Assembly (NCBI RefSeq): GCF_016772275.1
Contig: NZ_CP065425.1
Location: 548,001-612,000, forward strand
Origin: Heyndrickxia vini
Lineage (GTDB): Bacteria > Bacillota > Bacilli > Bacillales > Bacillaceae_C
Direction of reading: 5' to 3'
Length of the DNA stretch: 64,000 nucleotides
Positions 41,655 through 50,860 of this stretch are shown here, in pieces (within the stretch, counting starts at the first letter, position 1; the number at the start of each line of letters is the position of its first letter). Under the pieces are notes generated by a model. It was not told the DNA's origin. It did not search any database and saw nothing but the letters and a program-made list of their open reading frames with translations. The position numbers and the translations under genes are program-made.

Positions 41655-42455
41655 CTATAAATCACTTGGCATACTCGCCTCTTTTTCTATATTCACATCC
41701 CATGAAACAATGGTCGTACTATCTCTGACATGATTTTTTTGAATTTCTTTTAATAGGAAAAAAACTGCTGAATCTCCAGAATGCTCAGCAAAAACGTCAA
41801 TAATTTTTTCCGGCTCAGAAAAAGGGTATCCGGGACATTCGACTAATCCGTCCGTTGTCAAAAAGAGATGGTTACGCCCCTTCCGTAACTCGCGTGTGCC
41901 AGTACTATAACAGGGAACAGCCTGTTCAAAAGTATTGACGCGACCGACCCACTCATAAAATTGACGTTGATTAAGCTGATATTGACCAAGTGCGGCCAGT
42001 TCAGGATGAAAGCAATAAAGCAAACAATCCCCAATCGATAACCACCAAACATACTGATCCTTGCGAACTGTAATTAAGCAGGCAGTTTCCCCTTGAATGT
42101 TCCGGCAGGCATGAAGAAAGGATTCTTCTTGGAAAATTCCTAACATAAGCTGTTCAAGCTCACGATTAAATCCATTCCGAATCGGTTGTGCCAAATATTC
42201 TTCAATTATTGATTGCTTCTGCTCAAATGCATCAAGAACGAGTTCCGCACTCTGCGCAGAATAATGGGCATCAAGTATCATGACGAACTCCCAATCCTCG
42301 TCATCATTGATCCAGACAAGACATCCATCTTCATTTTTGTACGAACCAGATGCAGAATTTCCGCCAAAAAGTCCAACTGTTACATGTTGAATCCGCTGAA
42401 TAAAGGGTTCGTCCACATAATTTTTTTCACTTCCAACCCACTTAAATGCCGTCAT
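41655..42455 (-). CDS. PP2C-like protein phosphatase
   Basis: A 266-residue protein with a diverged PP2C fold: WEFVMILDAHYSAQSAELVL in place of the DGHGG metal motif, GETACLITVRKDQYVWWLSIGDC (equivalent of the AxxxGDS strand pair), HLFLTTDGLVECPG (xxSDGL) and RDSTTIVSWDV (DNxTxxVV). The metal Asp residues are conserved but the glycines of motif 1 are not. It likely removes phosphate from Ser/Thr or is an inactive relative. ATG 42455, 9 bases after GAGGAG, overlaps the HIT gene. Confidence 0.75.
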   Translation of the reverse strand: MTAFKWVGSEKNYVDEPFIQRIQHVTVGLFGGNSASGSYKNEDGCLVWINDDEDWEFVMILDAHYSAQSAELVLDAFEQKQSIIEEYLAQPIRNGFNRELEQLMLGIFQEESFLHACRNIQGETACLITVRKDQYVWWLSIGDCLLYCFHPELAALGQYQLNQRQFYEWVGRVNTFEQAVPCYSTGTRELRKGRNHLFLTTDGLVECPGYPFSEPEKIIDVFAEHSGDSAVFFLLKEIQKNHVRDSTTIVSWDVNIEKEASMPSDL

Positions 42456-42897
42456 TCTGATTCTCCTCAAGATGGGCTTTTATCCGTTGACAAAGAGCAA
42501 TCACTTCATTATTATCACCAAACGGAGCATCCGACCAATCATACACGGACATTGGACCCCAATGCTCTTTCGGTGTGTTTGGATAGCGGGGAACGATATG
42601 CATATGAAGATGGGGCACCGAATTCCCGGATACGAGAGAATAGATATGTTCCGCCTTTTCGGATTCAATCAACGTCTTACTCACTTTTGCCATAATCATC
42701 CCAAAGGACTTCGCTTCGTCCATATTTAAATCCCCAAGGGTCGGCGCATGCCTTTTTAAATCAATCATTAGGTGACCTAGATAACACGGCTCCCCATTTT
42801 GATCGATATGCCCAACATACACAAACTCGTCTTCATAAATTGCAATTCCGGCTGATTGTATGTTCCCCCGATGCTTGTCACAGATAAAACATTCCAT
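42442..42897 (-). CDS. HIT-family (histidine triad) hydrolase
   Basis: A protein of about 151 residues with the histidine triad VPHLHMHIVPRYP and the N-terminal ECFICDKHRG (Cys pair). HIT proteins hydrolyse nucleotidyl-phosphoramidates or dinucleotides. ATG 42906, 42903 and 42897 are all possible; the third gives the usual ECFIC start and a better spacing to GGGTGG. It is the first gene of the HIT-PP2C-DUF2785-lipoprotein operon and overlaps the PP2C gene by 14 bases. Confidence 0.87.
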   Translation of the reverse strand: MECFICDKHRGNIQSAGIAIYEDEFVYVGHIDQNGEPCYLGHLMIDLKRHAPTLGDLNMDEAKSFGMIMAKVSKTLIESEKAEHIYSLVSGNSVPHLHMHIVPRYPNTPKEHWGPMSVYDWSDAPFGDNNEVIALCQRIKAHLEENQNDGI

Positions 42898-43251
42898 CCC
42901 CATCATCCACCCATTCTTTTTAAAATATTTTGAGAATTACAACACATTTCCAAATTCTTTCCTATAAAAAAATTCCTCGAAATCTGCCTCAATCATTTTA
43001 GACATTTTCCCTCGTATTCTGACCCGATTTTTATTTTAGACATTTCCCGGGAAAGTACGATGTATTTTGACAGCAAACTTCCTTTAGGTATTTTTGCTCT
43101 CGTTTTGAAGCCGAAGATTCCAATTTGAACCGGTACTTGGGCATCTATCTAATGCCTTTGCTATAAGCAGGAATTGCAATCATAAATATCTTCCTTTTTA
43201 TGTTACAATTTTAAAAAAACCGAAAACTTAATCGAAAGGGAGGAGATGTTG
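42898..43251. other. Intergenic region between HIT operon and pxp operon
   Basis: A 354-bp divergent promoter region without gene. It holds the palindrome TTTCCCGGGAAA (43043-43054) and a twice-repeated word ATTTTAGACATTT (42995 and 43033). No clear promoter was found; TTGACA-16-TATTTT near 43066 is weak. Confidence 0.5.
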
Positions 43252-43947
43252 ATGTATCCATTAGGAGATTCTGCGGTTATTCTTGAATTTGGCAATAAAA
43301 TCAATCACGAAACAAATGAAAAGGTGCTTGCGGCTGCACAACTGCTTAGAAATGATCCTTTTCAAGGTATGATTGAAGTCGTTCCAGCTTACACGACGTT
43401 AACGGTTCACTATGATCCGCTTCAAGTACGATCATCATTTCCATATGAAACGATTTGCCGGGAAGTCACTTTAAGGCTTGAAAAAGCTCCGTTTAGACGG
43501 CCATCTAAAGGGCGGATCATACGAATTCCAGTATGCTATGACAAAAAGTTTGCCGTCGATTTATCATTTGTTGCGGAGTTTAATGGTTTGTCAGAAAAGG
43601 ATGTTATCGACATCCATTCTTCGACAACCTATGATGTCTATTTTCTCGGTTTTTCACCGGGGTTTCCGTTTCTTGGCGGTATGAACGAGAAAATTGCGAC
43701 TCATCGAAAAGACTCACCGCGTGCGAAAATTTTAAAAGGATCAGTCGGGATTGCGGGCGGACAAACGGGGATTTATCCACTTGAAACACCTGGTGGTTGG
43801 CAAATCATTGGTCGAACGCCGATGCCGTTGTTGTACCTAGACCAAACTCATCCAACATTATTACAGCCGGGAGATCAAGTCGAGTTTTATCCGATTACCT
43901 GTGAGGAATTTGCCGAAATGGAGGGAATGAGATGGGGGTCCGAATAA
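43252..43947 (+). CDS. pxpB: 5-oxoprolinase subunit PxpB (KipI family)
   Basis: A protein of about 231 residues. Allophanate-hydrolase-like subunit 1 fold: PLGDSAVILEFG, RIPVCYDKKFAVDL, YDVYFLGFSPGFPFLGG, SPRAKILKGSVGIAGGQTGIYP (here broken as KGSVGIAGGQTGIYP), TPGGWQIIGRTPMPL and LLQPGDQVEF. With PxpC and PxpA it forms the ATP-dependent 5-oxoprolinase that converts 5-oxoproline to glutamate; in Bacillus KipI also inhibits KinA. ATG 43252 lies 9 bases after AAGGGAGG. It overlaps the pxpC start by 16 bases. Confidence 0.93.
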   Translation: MYPLGDSAVILEFGNKINHETNEKVLAAAQLLRNDPFQGMIEVVPAYTTLTVHYDPLQVRSSFPYETICREVTLRLEKAPFRRPSKGRIIRIPVCYDKKFAVDLSFVAEFNGLSEKDVIDIHSSTTYDVYFLGFSPGFPFLGGMNEKIATHRKDSPRAKILKGSVGIAGGQTGIYPLETPGGWQIIGRTPMPLLYLDQTHPTLLQPGDQVEFYPITCEEFAEMEGMRWGSE

Positions 43948-44846
43948 TTAAAGGAGGATTATTGTCGACTATTCAAGATGGTGGGCGGCATGGCTATCAG
44001 GCATATGGGTTTGTTGTCGGAGGTGCGATGGATTCATGGGCGATGAAGCTCGCAAATCGTATCGTTAACAACGACCTAAATGCTGCGGTTATCGAAATGA
44101 CGATGATTGGTGCCACATTTGAATTCGACGAAAATACCTATATTTCTATTTGTGGTGCCGACATGTCACCAACAATAAACGACATCCCGGTGCGAAATGG
44201 CAAAGCGATTTTTGTAAAAATAGGAGATGTTCTTTCCTTTAAACAAGCAAGGGAAGGGTGTCGAACCTATCTTGCTGTAAGTGGGGGATTCAATGTTGCG
44301 GAAGTTTTACATAGCAAGAGTACCTATTTAAATGCCAATATTGGCAAAAGGCTCGAATCCGGCGATGTCCTATCTATTTATCAAGCTAGCAACATTCCAA
44401 ACCTCAAACAACGACTATCACCATCCGTATTTACCTATATGAACCAAACGACTATTCGCTATGTGGAAGGCAGGCATGCTCATTGGTTCAGCAGTGAACT
44501 TGAAGGGGAGACATATAAAATAAATATCCAATCCAATCGGATGGGGTATCGATTGAATGGACCAATCTTGCGAACGACTGTAGATGACCAGGTCATCACC
44601 GAAGGAACAACATTCGGTACGATCCAAGTTCCGCCAAATGGTCAACCAATCATTCTGATGGCCGATCGCCAACCAACCGGCGGATACCCGAAAATTGGGG
44701 AAGTCATCACTGCCGATTTACGAATCCTCGCACAAAGAAAGCCAGGGGATGAAATTGAATTTAAGAAAGTCACTCTCCAAGAGGCACAGAAAATCTATCG
44801 AGAACAGGCAAAAACAATTCAAATCCTGGAAAAAATGAAAGGATGA
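43932..44846 (+). CDS. pxpC: 5-oxoprolinase subunit PxpC (KipA family)
   Basis: A 304-residue allophanate-hydrolase subunit 2-type protein: [20 protein letters not shown] (the most conserved opening), [58 protein letters not shown] and [18 protein letters not shown]. With PxpB it provides the ATP-dependent part of 5-oxoprolinase. ATG 43932 is inside the pxpB end, after GAGGGA, so the two genes are translationally coupled. Its end overlaps the alternative start of pxpA. Confidence 0.93.
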   Translation: MGVRIIKGGLLSTIQDGGRHGYQAYGFVVGGAMDSWAMKLANRIVNNDLNAAVIEMTMIGATFEFDENTYISICGADMSPTINDIPVRNGKAIFVKIGDVLSFKQAREGCRTYLAVSGGFNVAEVLHSKSTYLNANIGKRLESGDVLSIYQASNIPNLKQRLSPSVFTYMNQTTIRYVEGRHAHWFSSELEGETYKINIQSNRMGYRLNGPILRTTVDDQVITEGTTFGTIQVPPNGQPIILMADRQPTGGYPKIGEVITADLRILAQRKPGDEIEFKKVTLQEAQKIYREQAKTIQILEKMKG

Positions 44847-44851
44847 TATCC

Positions 44852-45610
44852 ATGCATCAAATCGATCTCAATTGTGATCTAGGAGAAAGCTTCGGTCGAT
44901 ATACGATTGGCAATGATATTGAAATCATGAAATACATATCTTCCGCAAATATTGCATGCGGTTTTCACGCAGGTGACCCAAATGTAATGAGGGAGACAGT
45001 GAAGCAGGCAGTTCAAAGGGGGGTGAAAATTGGTGCACATCCGGGTTTTGCGGATCTTCAAGGGTTTGGGAGAAGGGAAATGTCCATCCAGCCATCTGAA
45101 GCTTACAATCTGATAATCTATCAAATCGGCGCACTTCAAGCTTTTGCAAAAATTTATGGCGCAACCATTCACCATGTAAAGCCGCATGGAGCTCTTTACA
45201 ATATGGCAGCTGTCGATTCAGAACTTGCAGAAGCATTGGCTCTAGCAATATTTGATCTAGATTCACAACTTATCTTATATGGATTATCCGGTAGTGCCTT
45301 GACCAACGCAGGGGAAAAGATTGGGTTGCAAGTGGCACATGAAGTGTTTGCTGACCGCACCTATCAACCAAACGGAACATTAACACCGAGGAGTCAACCG
45401 AATGCGCTGATCGCCACTACAGAAGAATCCCTCAATCAAATTTTACAAATGATTAAAGAAAAAAGGGTGAAAACAGTCGGTGGAGGGTACATTCCTATAA
45501 AGGCTGATACCATTTGTATCCACGGCGACGGACAACATGCCGTAGCCATCGCAAAAAAGATTGTTCAAACATTGCAACAAGAAAACATTGAAATTCGTTC
45601 GTTGGGGTAG
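44852..45610 (+). CDS. pxpA: 5-oxoprolinase subunit PxpA (LamB/YcsF family)
   Basis: A protein of about 252 residues: [60 protein letters not shown] and [17 protein letters not shown] are the YcsF blocks with the metal/active-site His residues. It hydrolyses phosphorylated 5-oxoproline. ATG 44852 is 9 bases after AAAGGA; ATG 44843 overlaps the pxpC stop. Order pxpB-pxpC-pxpA differs from the kip operon of Bacillus subtilis, where ycsF comes first. Confidence 0.92.
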   Translation: MHQIDLNCDLGESFGRYTIGNDIEIMKYISSANIACGFHAGDPNVMRETVKQAVQRGVKIGAHPGFADLQGFGRREMSIQPSEAYNLIIYQIGALQAFAKIYGATIHHVKPHGALYNMAAVDSELAEALALAIFDLDSQLILYGLSGSALTNAGEKIGLQVAHEVFADRTYQPNGTLTPRSQPNALIATTEESLNQILQMIKEKRVKTVGGGYIPIKADTICIHGDGQHAVAIAKKIVQTLQQENIEIRSLG

Positions 45611-45661
45611 GAATGGTTTACATGGTAATTGAATACATATCAAAAGATTGGAGGGGAAAGA

Positions 45662-46165
45662 ATGCAACCTATACAAGAAATGTACAACTATCATGCATGG
45701 GCAAATGGGGTCATTATTAATCGGTTAAAAGAACTCCCAACGGAAGTTTATTTCCAGGAATGCCAAAGTGGCTTTTCCACCATTTCAAAGGTAATCGCAC
45801 ATATTTATACAGTGGACTTAATTTGGTATGACATTTTGACTGGTAAGAGCATGAAGGATGCATTTTCATTTGCAAATCAGGAACGTGAGTATTTAGAAGC
45901 AATAGGTATTGATGAAATGGAAACCAATTTTGCTGAACTAACTGAGAAGTACACGTCGCTGCTTTGTGAAGAAGATCCGGATCGGGTTATTGTCGTGGAT
46001 AACCCATATGCTGGATTGCTCGAAACGTCTGTAGCTGAAAGTGTCCTGCATGTTGTCACACACGGCTCCTATCATCGCGGGAATATTGCAACAATGCTGC
46101 GCCAATTGGGACACACATCTGTAATGCAAGACTATGGGTTGTATTTATACGATAAGCAGAAATAA
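45662..46165 (+). CDS. DinB-family protein
   Basis: A 167-residue four-helix DinB protein: MYNYHAWANGVIINRL, VIAHIYTVDLIWYDIL and HVVTHGSYHRGNIATMLRQLG supply the three His ligands of the metal site. Thiol-transfer enzymes share this fold. ATG 45662 follows GGAGGGGAA. It lies 51 bp behind pxpA and may be read through from it. It is only distantly similar to the DinB protein at 11 kb. Confidence 0.86.
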   Translation: MQPIQEMYNYHAWANGVIINRLKELPTEVYFQECQSGFSTISKVIAHIYTVDLIWYDILTGKSMKDAFSFANQEREYLEAIGIDEMETNFAELTEKYTSLLCEEDPDRVIVVDNPYAGLLETSVAESVLHVVTHGSYHRGNIATMLRQLGHTSVMQDYGLYLYDKQK

Positions 46166-46203
46166 GAGTTTAATTTTTAGTTTGAACCAGTGTATCCCGC
46201 TAT

Positions 46204-46795
46204 CTCCTGCATGCGACAAGAGGATTCATGCAGGAGACAAGGGAAAATCGCCCTTCCCCTGCATGCAAAGCTAACATGCATGCAGGAGACAAGAGAAAAT
46301 CGATCTTCCCCTGCATGCAAAGCTAACATTCGAGCAGGAAACAAGGGAAAATCGCCCTTCCCCTGCATGAAAAGCTAACATACATGCAGGAGACAAGGGA
46401 AAATCGCCCTTCCCCTGCATGAAAAGCTAACATTCGAGCAGGAAACAAGGGAAAATCGCCTTTCCCCTGCATGCAAAGCTAACATTCGAGCAGGAAACAA
46501 GGGAAAATCGCCCTTCCCCTGCATGAAAAGCTAACATTCGAGCAGGAGACAAGGGAAAATCGATCTTCCCCTGCATGCAAAGCTAACATTCGAGCAGGAG
46601 ACAAAAGAAAATCGCCCTTCCCCTGCATGCAAAGCTAACATTCAAGCAGGAGACAAAAGAAAATCGATCTTCCCCTGCATGCAAAGCTAACATTCGAGCA
46701 GGAAACAAGGGAAAATCGCCCTTCCCCTGCATGCAAAGCTAACATTCGAGCAGGAGACAAGAGAAAATCGCCTAATACCTGCATGCATCGTAAGC
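46204..46795. repeat. Array F: 12 copies, exact 52-bp period, hairpin-forming units
   Basis: The word CCCCTGCATG (or CTCCTGCATG/TACCTGCATG) begins at 46204 and every 52 bases through 46776. The unit is CCCCTGCATGCAAAGCTAAC, then ATTCGAGCAGGAAACAAGGG, then AAAATCGCCCTT. Each unit can form two hairpins (CCTGCATG with CATGCAGG in some copies, and AGGG with CCCT). Apparent frames on both strands are artefacts. The rest of the gap to 47085 (46800-46950) holds no gene. Confidence 0.95.
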
Positions 46796-46954
46796 ATTCG
46801 TATACACCGAACAAACAAACACGCCTTTTCATACTGGCATCCACACCACACTTAGGAAAATTAATACGGCAATAGAACAGTGCGCCTCAATATTCCAAAA
46901 AAAATGCGCAATTATATGATGTATAAATATCAGTTATTGGATTCAAATAAAAAA

Positions 46955-46984
46955 AACCGGGCTCAGATTTTCTTTTGCCCGGTT
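46955..46984 (-). terminator. Terminator of the LysM-NlpC/P60 gene
   Basis: AACCGGGC / GCCCGGTT 8-bp GC-rich stem with a 14-base loop; long T-run on the minus strand. Confidence 0.85.
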
Positions 46985-47084
46985 CTCTTATATGGTAACA
47001 AATTGTATGTTTTTGTAATAGTTGGTCCTAAATAGTAACTGAATAATCTAGCTCCAACTCCTATCGAAGAAAATCGCTAGATGA

Positions 47085-48158
47085 TCATTCGGCTTCATAC
47101 AACCGTTTAAATCCATCAAAATGCGATTTCCAGTAGGAGTTATCCAGTGAGGAAAGTTGTACTCCGTCTGAACTCGCATGAATAAATTGGTTGTTTCCGA
47201 TATAGATTCCTAGATGAGAGATTCCGCTTTTATATGTATCTGTAAAGAACACAAAATCGCCTTGTTGTGGTGATTTTGTTACATAATAGGAACGACTGTA
47301 ATACCCTTCACTTGATGTGCGAGGTAAAGATAATCCTGCATTGTTATATACATAATAAATGAATCCGCTGCAATCGAATCCGTTCAGAGTGGATCCACCC
47401 CATACATATGGAATCCCAACTAATTTTTTTGCTTCATCAATTACTTTTTTTGCAGAAAACGATGTATCTAATCCTGCTGGTGTATCTACCTTTGGAGGAG
47501 GAGTCGTCGTTTGTCCGGCTTGTTGTTTAATGATGAGCTTTTGACCAACGTAAATCATGTCGGATGTTAGTTTGTTTAGTTTTTTCAATTCAGCGATAGA
47601 TACGCCGAAATCTTTGCTAATTTTACTTAAAGAATCCCCAGATTTAACTGTATAGGTCGTCCCAGCAACAGGTGGTGTTGGTGATTTTGCCGGTGTTGAT
47701 GGCTTTGGTGAAGCCGGTTTGGCAGCAGGTGTTTTCGGCTGAGTCGTGGTTGAATTTGGTTTTGAAACTTTTAATTTATCTCCGGGATAAATAATATTGG
47801 ATTTTAAATGATTCCAACTTTTTAAATTAGCGACCGTAACCTTGTATGTGTTAGCAATTTTACTTAGAGAATCCCCTTTTTTCACGGTATATGTTTTTGT
47901 GGTTGAGGTATTTTTTGCTGTAGATACGCTTGAAACCGTTTTAGTAGATTTGGAAACGGTTAACACTTGATTCGGTTTAATCGTGTCACTTTTTAAATTG
48001 TTTAGCTTTTTTAAATTAGTTACGGATGTGTCATATTTATTAGCAATTTTCCACAAAGAATCGCCTTTTTTAACCTTGTAAGTGGCGGCCATGGATGGTG
48101 CAGCGACGGCTGTGGTAATTATCGTGGTTGCAGCAACCGACACGATCGTCTTTTTCAA
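47085..48158 (-). CDS. Cell-wall D,L-endopeptidase with three LysM and one NlpC/P60 domain (LytE/LytF-like)
   Basis: A 357-residue exported protein: signal peptide ending SMA-A (about 24), LysM domains at about 25-70, 89-133 and 167-211 (each with Y-x-V-K-x-GDSL-x-KI), Pro/Thr/Ala-rich linkers, and an NlpC/P60 domain from about 240 (NGFDCSGFIYYVY with catalytic Cys, SHLGIYIGNN with His, FIHASSDGV). It cuts the D-Glu-mDAP bond of the peptide stem to allow growth or cell separation. ATG 48158 is preceded by GGGGGAAAA. Number of LysM domains equals LytE of Bacillus subtilis. Confidence 0.93.
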   Translation of the reverse strand: MKKTIVSVAATTIITTAVAAPSMAATYKVKKGDSLWKIANKYDTSVTNLKKLNNLKSDTIKPNQVLTVSKSTKTVSSVSTAKNTSTTKTYTVKKGDSLSKIANTYKVTVANLKSWNHLKSNIIYPGDKLKVSKPNSTTTQPKTPAAKPASPKPSTPAKSPTPPVAGTTYTVKSGDSLSKISKDFGVSIAELKKLNKLTSDMIYVGQKLIIKQQAGQTTTPPPKVDTPAGLDTSFSAKKVIDEAKKLVGIPYVWGGSTLNGFDCSGFIYYVYNNAGLSLPRTSSEGYYSRSYYVTKSPQQGDFVFFTDTYKSGISHLGIYIGNNQFIHASSDGVQLSSLDNSYWKSHFDGFKRLYEAE

Positions 48159-48415
48159 AACGCTTTTCCCCCCATTATTACTATTTTGTCTATTATTCTA
48201 TCAAATTTTTCGACAATTGTACCCCCTTTTTAGCATAAAAAGATTGTTTTCTTACAGATTGAGAAATAAGTAGGGGTTTCTTTCTAAAAACTAGTAATGT
48301 TTAAAAATTTCCGATTCAAAACAAGAGGATTTTTTGAAAAGAAGAACAAGTTCTTAGAATAGATGTCCATATCTTTTGTATAATAGGTATGAAGTCAAAT
48401 TTGAGGAGGCTAATT

Positions 48416-50419
48416 GTGAAGAAGATATTCTTTATGTTTGCCATGTTACTATTTGTTTTAGCAGCCTGTGAAAAAGAACCTTCACCTAATGATCGATTAG
48501 ATGAATACGTGAAGCTTTGGAATAAAAATAATTTTGGAGAAATGTACAAAGATTATTTAACATCGGGCGCTAAAAAAGAGTATACATCTAAGGACTTTGT
48601 TGATCGTTATCCAAAAGTGTATAAGGATCTTGAAATTAGCGATTTACAAGTCTCCTATAAAAAGTTAGCAGAAGATGATTTTAAAAAGAAAGATAAAGTA
48701 TCAGTTCCAGTACAAATTTCATTTAAAACGATGGCTGGTGATGTGAAATATAAAGAGAATGTGACGCTGAAAAAAGAAGAGAAAAATGATAAATCGAATT
48801 GGTATATTGATTGGAAGCCGGATTTACTTTTACCAGGACTTGAAAAAGGCGATAAAATTAAGCCTGTTACGGTAAGTCCGAAACGAGGCGAAATCCGTGA
48901 TCGCAATGGCAGTGAACTTGCGGTAAACGGTGAAGTATTTCAAATCGGTATTATTCCGGAAAAAATGGATGGACATGATGAAGAGGTGAAGACGCAATTA
49001 GCATCTTTACTAGATATGTCTGTGAAAGAAATTGATCAGAAATTAAATGCTTCATGGGTAAAGCCGGATTTATTCGTACCGATCAAAAAAATCCCATCTA
49101 CAAAAGAAGAACTAGTTCAGAAACTGTACGCGCTTCCTGGTGTGGATAAACAAGATACAGAAGGAAGGGTTTATCCTTTCGGTGAAGCGACTGCCCATTT
49201 AGTCGGATATGTCGGTCCGATTACAGCGGAAGAATTAGAGAAGCAAAAGGGAAAAGGCTATACAGCAAGCAGTGTGATTGGAAAACGCGGCCTTGAGCAA
49301 GTATTTGATGAGCAATTGCGCGGGAAAGCAGGGGAAACGATTTCCATCGAGAAGTCTGACGGTACAGAAAAAGTGGTCGCTGAAACGCCCGTACAAAACG
49401 GAAAAAATGTGGCAGTGACAATCGATGCCGATTTACAGACGAAAATATATAACGAAATGAAAGGAAATGCTGGAACGGCTTCAGCTATCCATCCGATTAC
49501 CGGAGAAGTACTTTCATTGGTCAGTTCGCCATCATTTGACCCGAATGATTTTTCTTTAGGGGTATCGAGTAAAGAATATGCGAAGCTTGAAAAAGACCCG
49601 CTTCAACCATTGATTAATCGTTTTGCTTTGTCATATGCTCCAGGTTCAGCGATTAAACCAATTACTGGTGCGATTGCGTTGGAAAATGGCACATTGAAAA
49701 CAAGCAGTACGAAAACAATAAACGGAAAAACATGGGGAAAAGGCGGCGGCTGGGGAGATTATACCATTACCCGCGTGCATGAAACATCCGGACCAATCAA
49801 TATGGAAACAGCCATGATGTATTCAGACAACATCTTTTTCGCCCAAACGGCTCTTGACATGGGTGGCGACAAATTTGTTAAAGGCTTAAAGAATTTTGGC
49901 TTTGCCGAAGAAATTCCATTCACGTATCCGTTGAAAAAATCGCAAGTTTCTTCGGACGGAACATTGAAAGACGGCAGCATTCTGTTAGGTGATACAGGGT
50001 ATGGCCAAGGGCAAATGCTAACGAATATTTTGCAATTAGCTACCGCCTACACGCCATTCCTAAACAACGGAAATATGATCAAGCCATACTTACTGCTTGA
50101 TGAAAAGAAAACAGGAATATGGAAGGAACATGTGATTAGTGCTGATAACGCCAAATCCATCGCAGGCATGCTTCGTCAAGTCGTTGCCGACCCACGAGGC
50201 ACTGGACATGGAGCGGACCTTCCAAACGTAGAACTTGCCGGCAAAACCGGTACAGCCGAACTAAAAAGTTCAAAAGACGAGAAAGGCAAAGAAAACGGAG
50301 TCTTCGTCGCCTACGACGCCAAAAAGAAAAACCTTCTCATCTCCATCCTCATCGAAGGAGTCCAAAAAGGAGGCGGCAGCAAACTCGTCGTCCAAAAAGT
50401 CGCCAACATCTTTAAATAA
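48416..50419 (+). CDS. pbpC: Penicillin-binding transpeptidase, PBP3 (PbpC) type lipoprotein
   Basis: A 667-residue class B PBP. It starts at GTG 48416, 6 bases after GAGGAGG, and has a lipobox (FVLAAC), a MecA/NTF2-like domain (NDRLDEYVKLWNKNNFGEMY, about residues 20-145), a PBP dimerisation domain (KRGEIRDRNGSELAVNG, EGRVYPFGEATAHLVGYVG) and the transpeptidase with Ser411 in GSAIKP, YSDN (SxN) and KTG at 610-612. It cross-links peptidoglycan and, like PBP2a and PBP3, may be poorly sensitive to beta-lactams. The anchoring by a lipid in place of a transmembrane helix is like Bacillus PbpC. Confidence 0.9.
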   Translation: MKKIFFMFAMLLFVLAACEKEPSPNDRLDEYVKLWNKNNFGEMYKDYLTSGAKKEYTSKDFVDRYPKVYKDLEISDLQVSYKKLAEDDFKKKDKVSVPVQISFKTMAGDVKYKENVTLKKEEKNDKSNWYIDWKPDLLLPGLEKGDKIKPVTVSPKRGEIRDRNGSELAVNGEVFQIGIIPEKMDGHDEEVKTQLASLLDMSVKEIDQKLNASWVKPDLFVPIKKIPSTKEELVQKLYALPGVDKQDTEGRVYPFGEATAHLVGYVGPITAEELEKQKGKGYTASSVIGKRGLEQVFDEQLRGKAGETISIEKSDGTEKVVAETPVQNGKNVAVTIDADLQTKIYNEMKGNAGTASAIHPITGEVLSLVSSPSFDPNDFSLGVSSKEYAKLEKDPLQPLINRFALSYAPGSAIKPITGAIALENGTLKTSSTKTINGKTWGKGGGWGDYTITRVHETSGPINMETAMMYSDNIFFAQTALDMGGDKFVKGLKNFGFAEEIPFTYPLKKSQVSSDGTLKDGSILLGDTGYGQGQMLTNILQLATAYTPFLNNGNMIKPYLLLDEKKTGIWKEHVISADNAKSIAGMLRQVVADPRGTGHGADLPNVELAGKTGTAELKSSKDEKGKENGVFVAYDAKKKNLLISILIEGVQKGGGSKLVVQKVANIFK

Positions 50420-50441
50420 GTGCCATTAAATAGATGTCATT

Positions 50442-50511
50442 GGTGTCAGGCACCAAATATACAAAAAAGCTAATAAATATGTGGAAAAATGCATAAATGG
50501 TGCCAGGCACC
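50442..50511 (+). repeat. GGTGCC-W-GGCACC palindrome pair, 57 bp apart, behind pbpC
   Basis: GGTGTCAGGCACC starts at 50442 and GGTGCCAGGCACC at 50499; the latter is followed by GTTTATGCATTTTTTT and may serve as terminator. Between them are ATACAAAAAA and ATGTGGAAAAATGCATAA words, as in the 34.4-kb pair. Confidence 0.8.
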
Positions 50512-50556
50512 GTTTATGCATTTTTTTCCTTTTGTTAGGAATGTTGATGAATAGTT

Positions 50557-50725
50557 TTGAAGCCAAAGTTAATAGAAGGTTGAGGAACTTGGTAGTTAAA
50601 GAGAGGTTATGAAGCCCAAGACAGCCGAAATCAGAGGAACTTGGTAATCAAAGCACTGCTTTGTAGCCCAAGAAGAGAAATTCCACCCAAACTTGGTCAA
50701 CAAAGCACCATATCACACCCAAAAC
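50557..50725. repeat. Array G: about four degenerate copies, 52-bp period
   Basis: AACTTGG begins at 50586, 50638 and 50690; GAAGCC or GTAGCC begins at 50559, 50611 and 50663: all steps are 52. The unit is about GAAGCCCAAGACAGCCGAAA then TCAGAGGAACTTGGTAATCA plus about 12 bases. No gene is seen in 50420-50860. Confidence 0.85.
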
Positions 50726-50860
50726 TTCATCGTCAATCCCCACCCTAAAGCACATGTAACCCATCAACAAACACATAAACTACCATTTATCGACACAAAC
50801 CGACACAACTTCCCGTCCCAACCTCTTATAATAGTAAAAAAGGACCAGGAGGTTAGTTAG

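Noticed and set aside
46177-46844. Frames with repeated LHAGEDRFSL peptides on both strands
   Set aside because: They follow from array F; 52-base units cannot keep one frame and stops recur.
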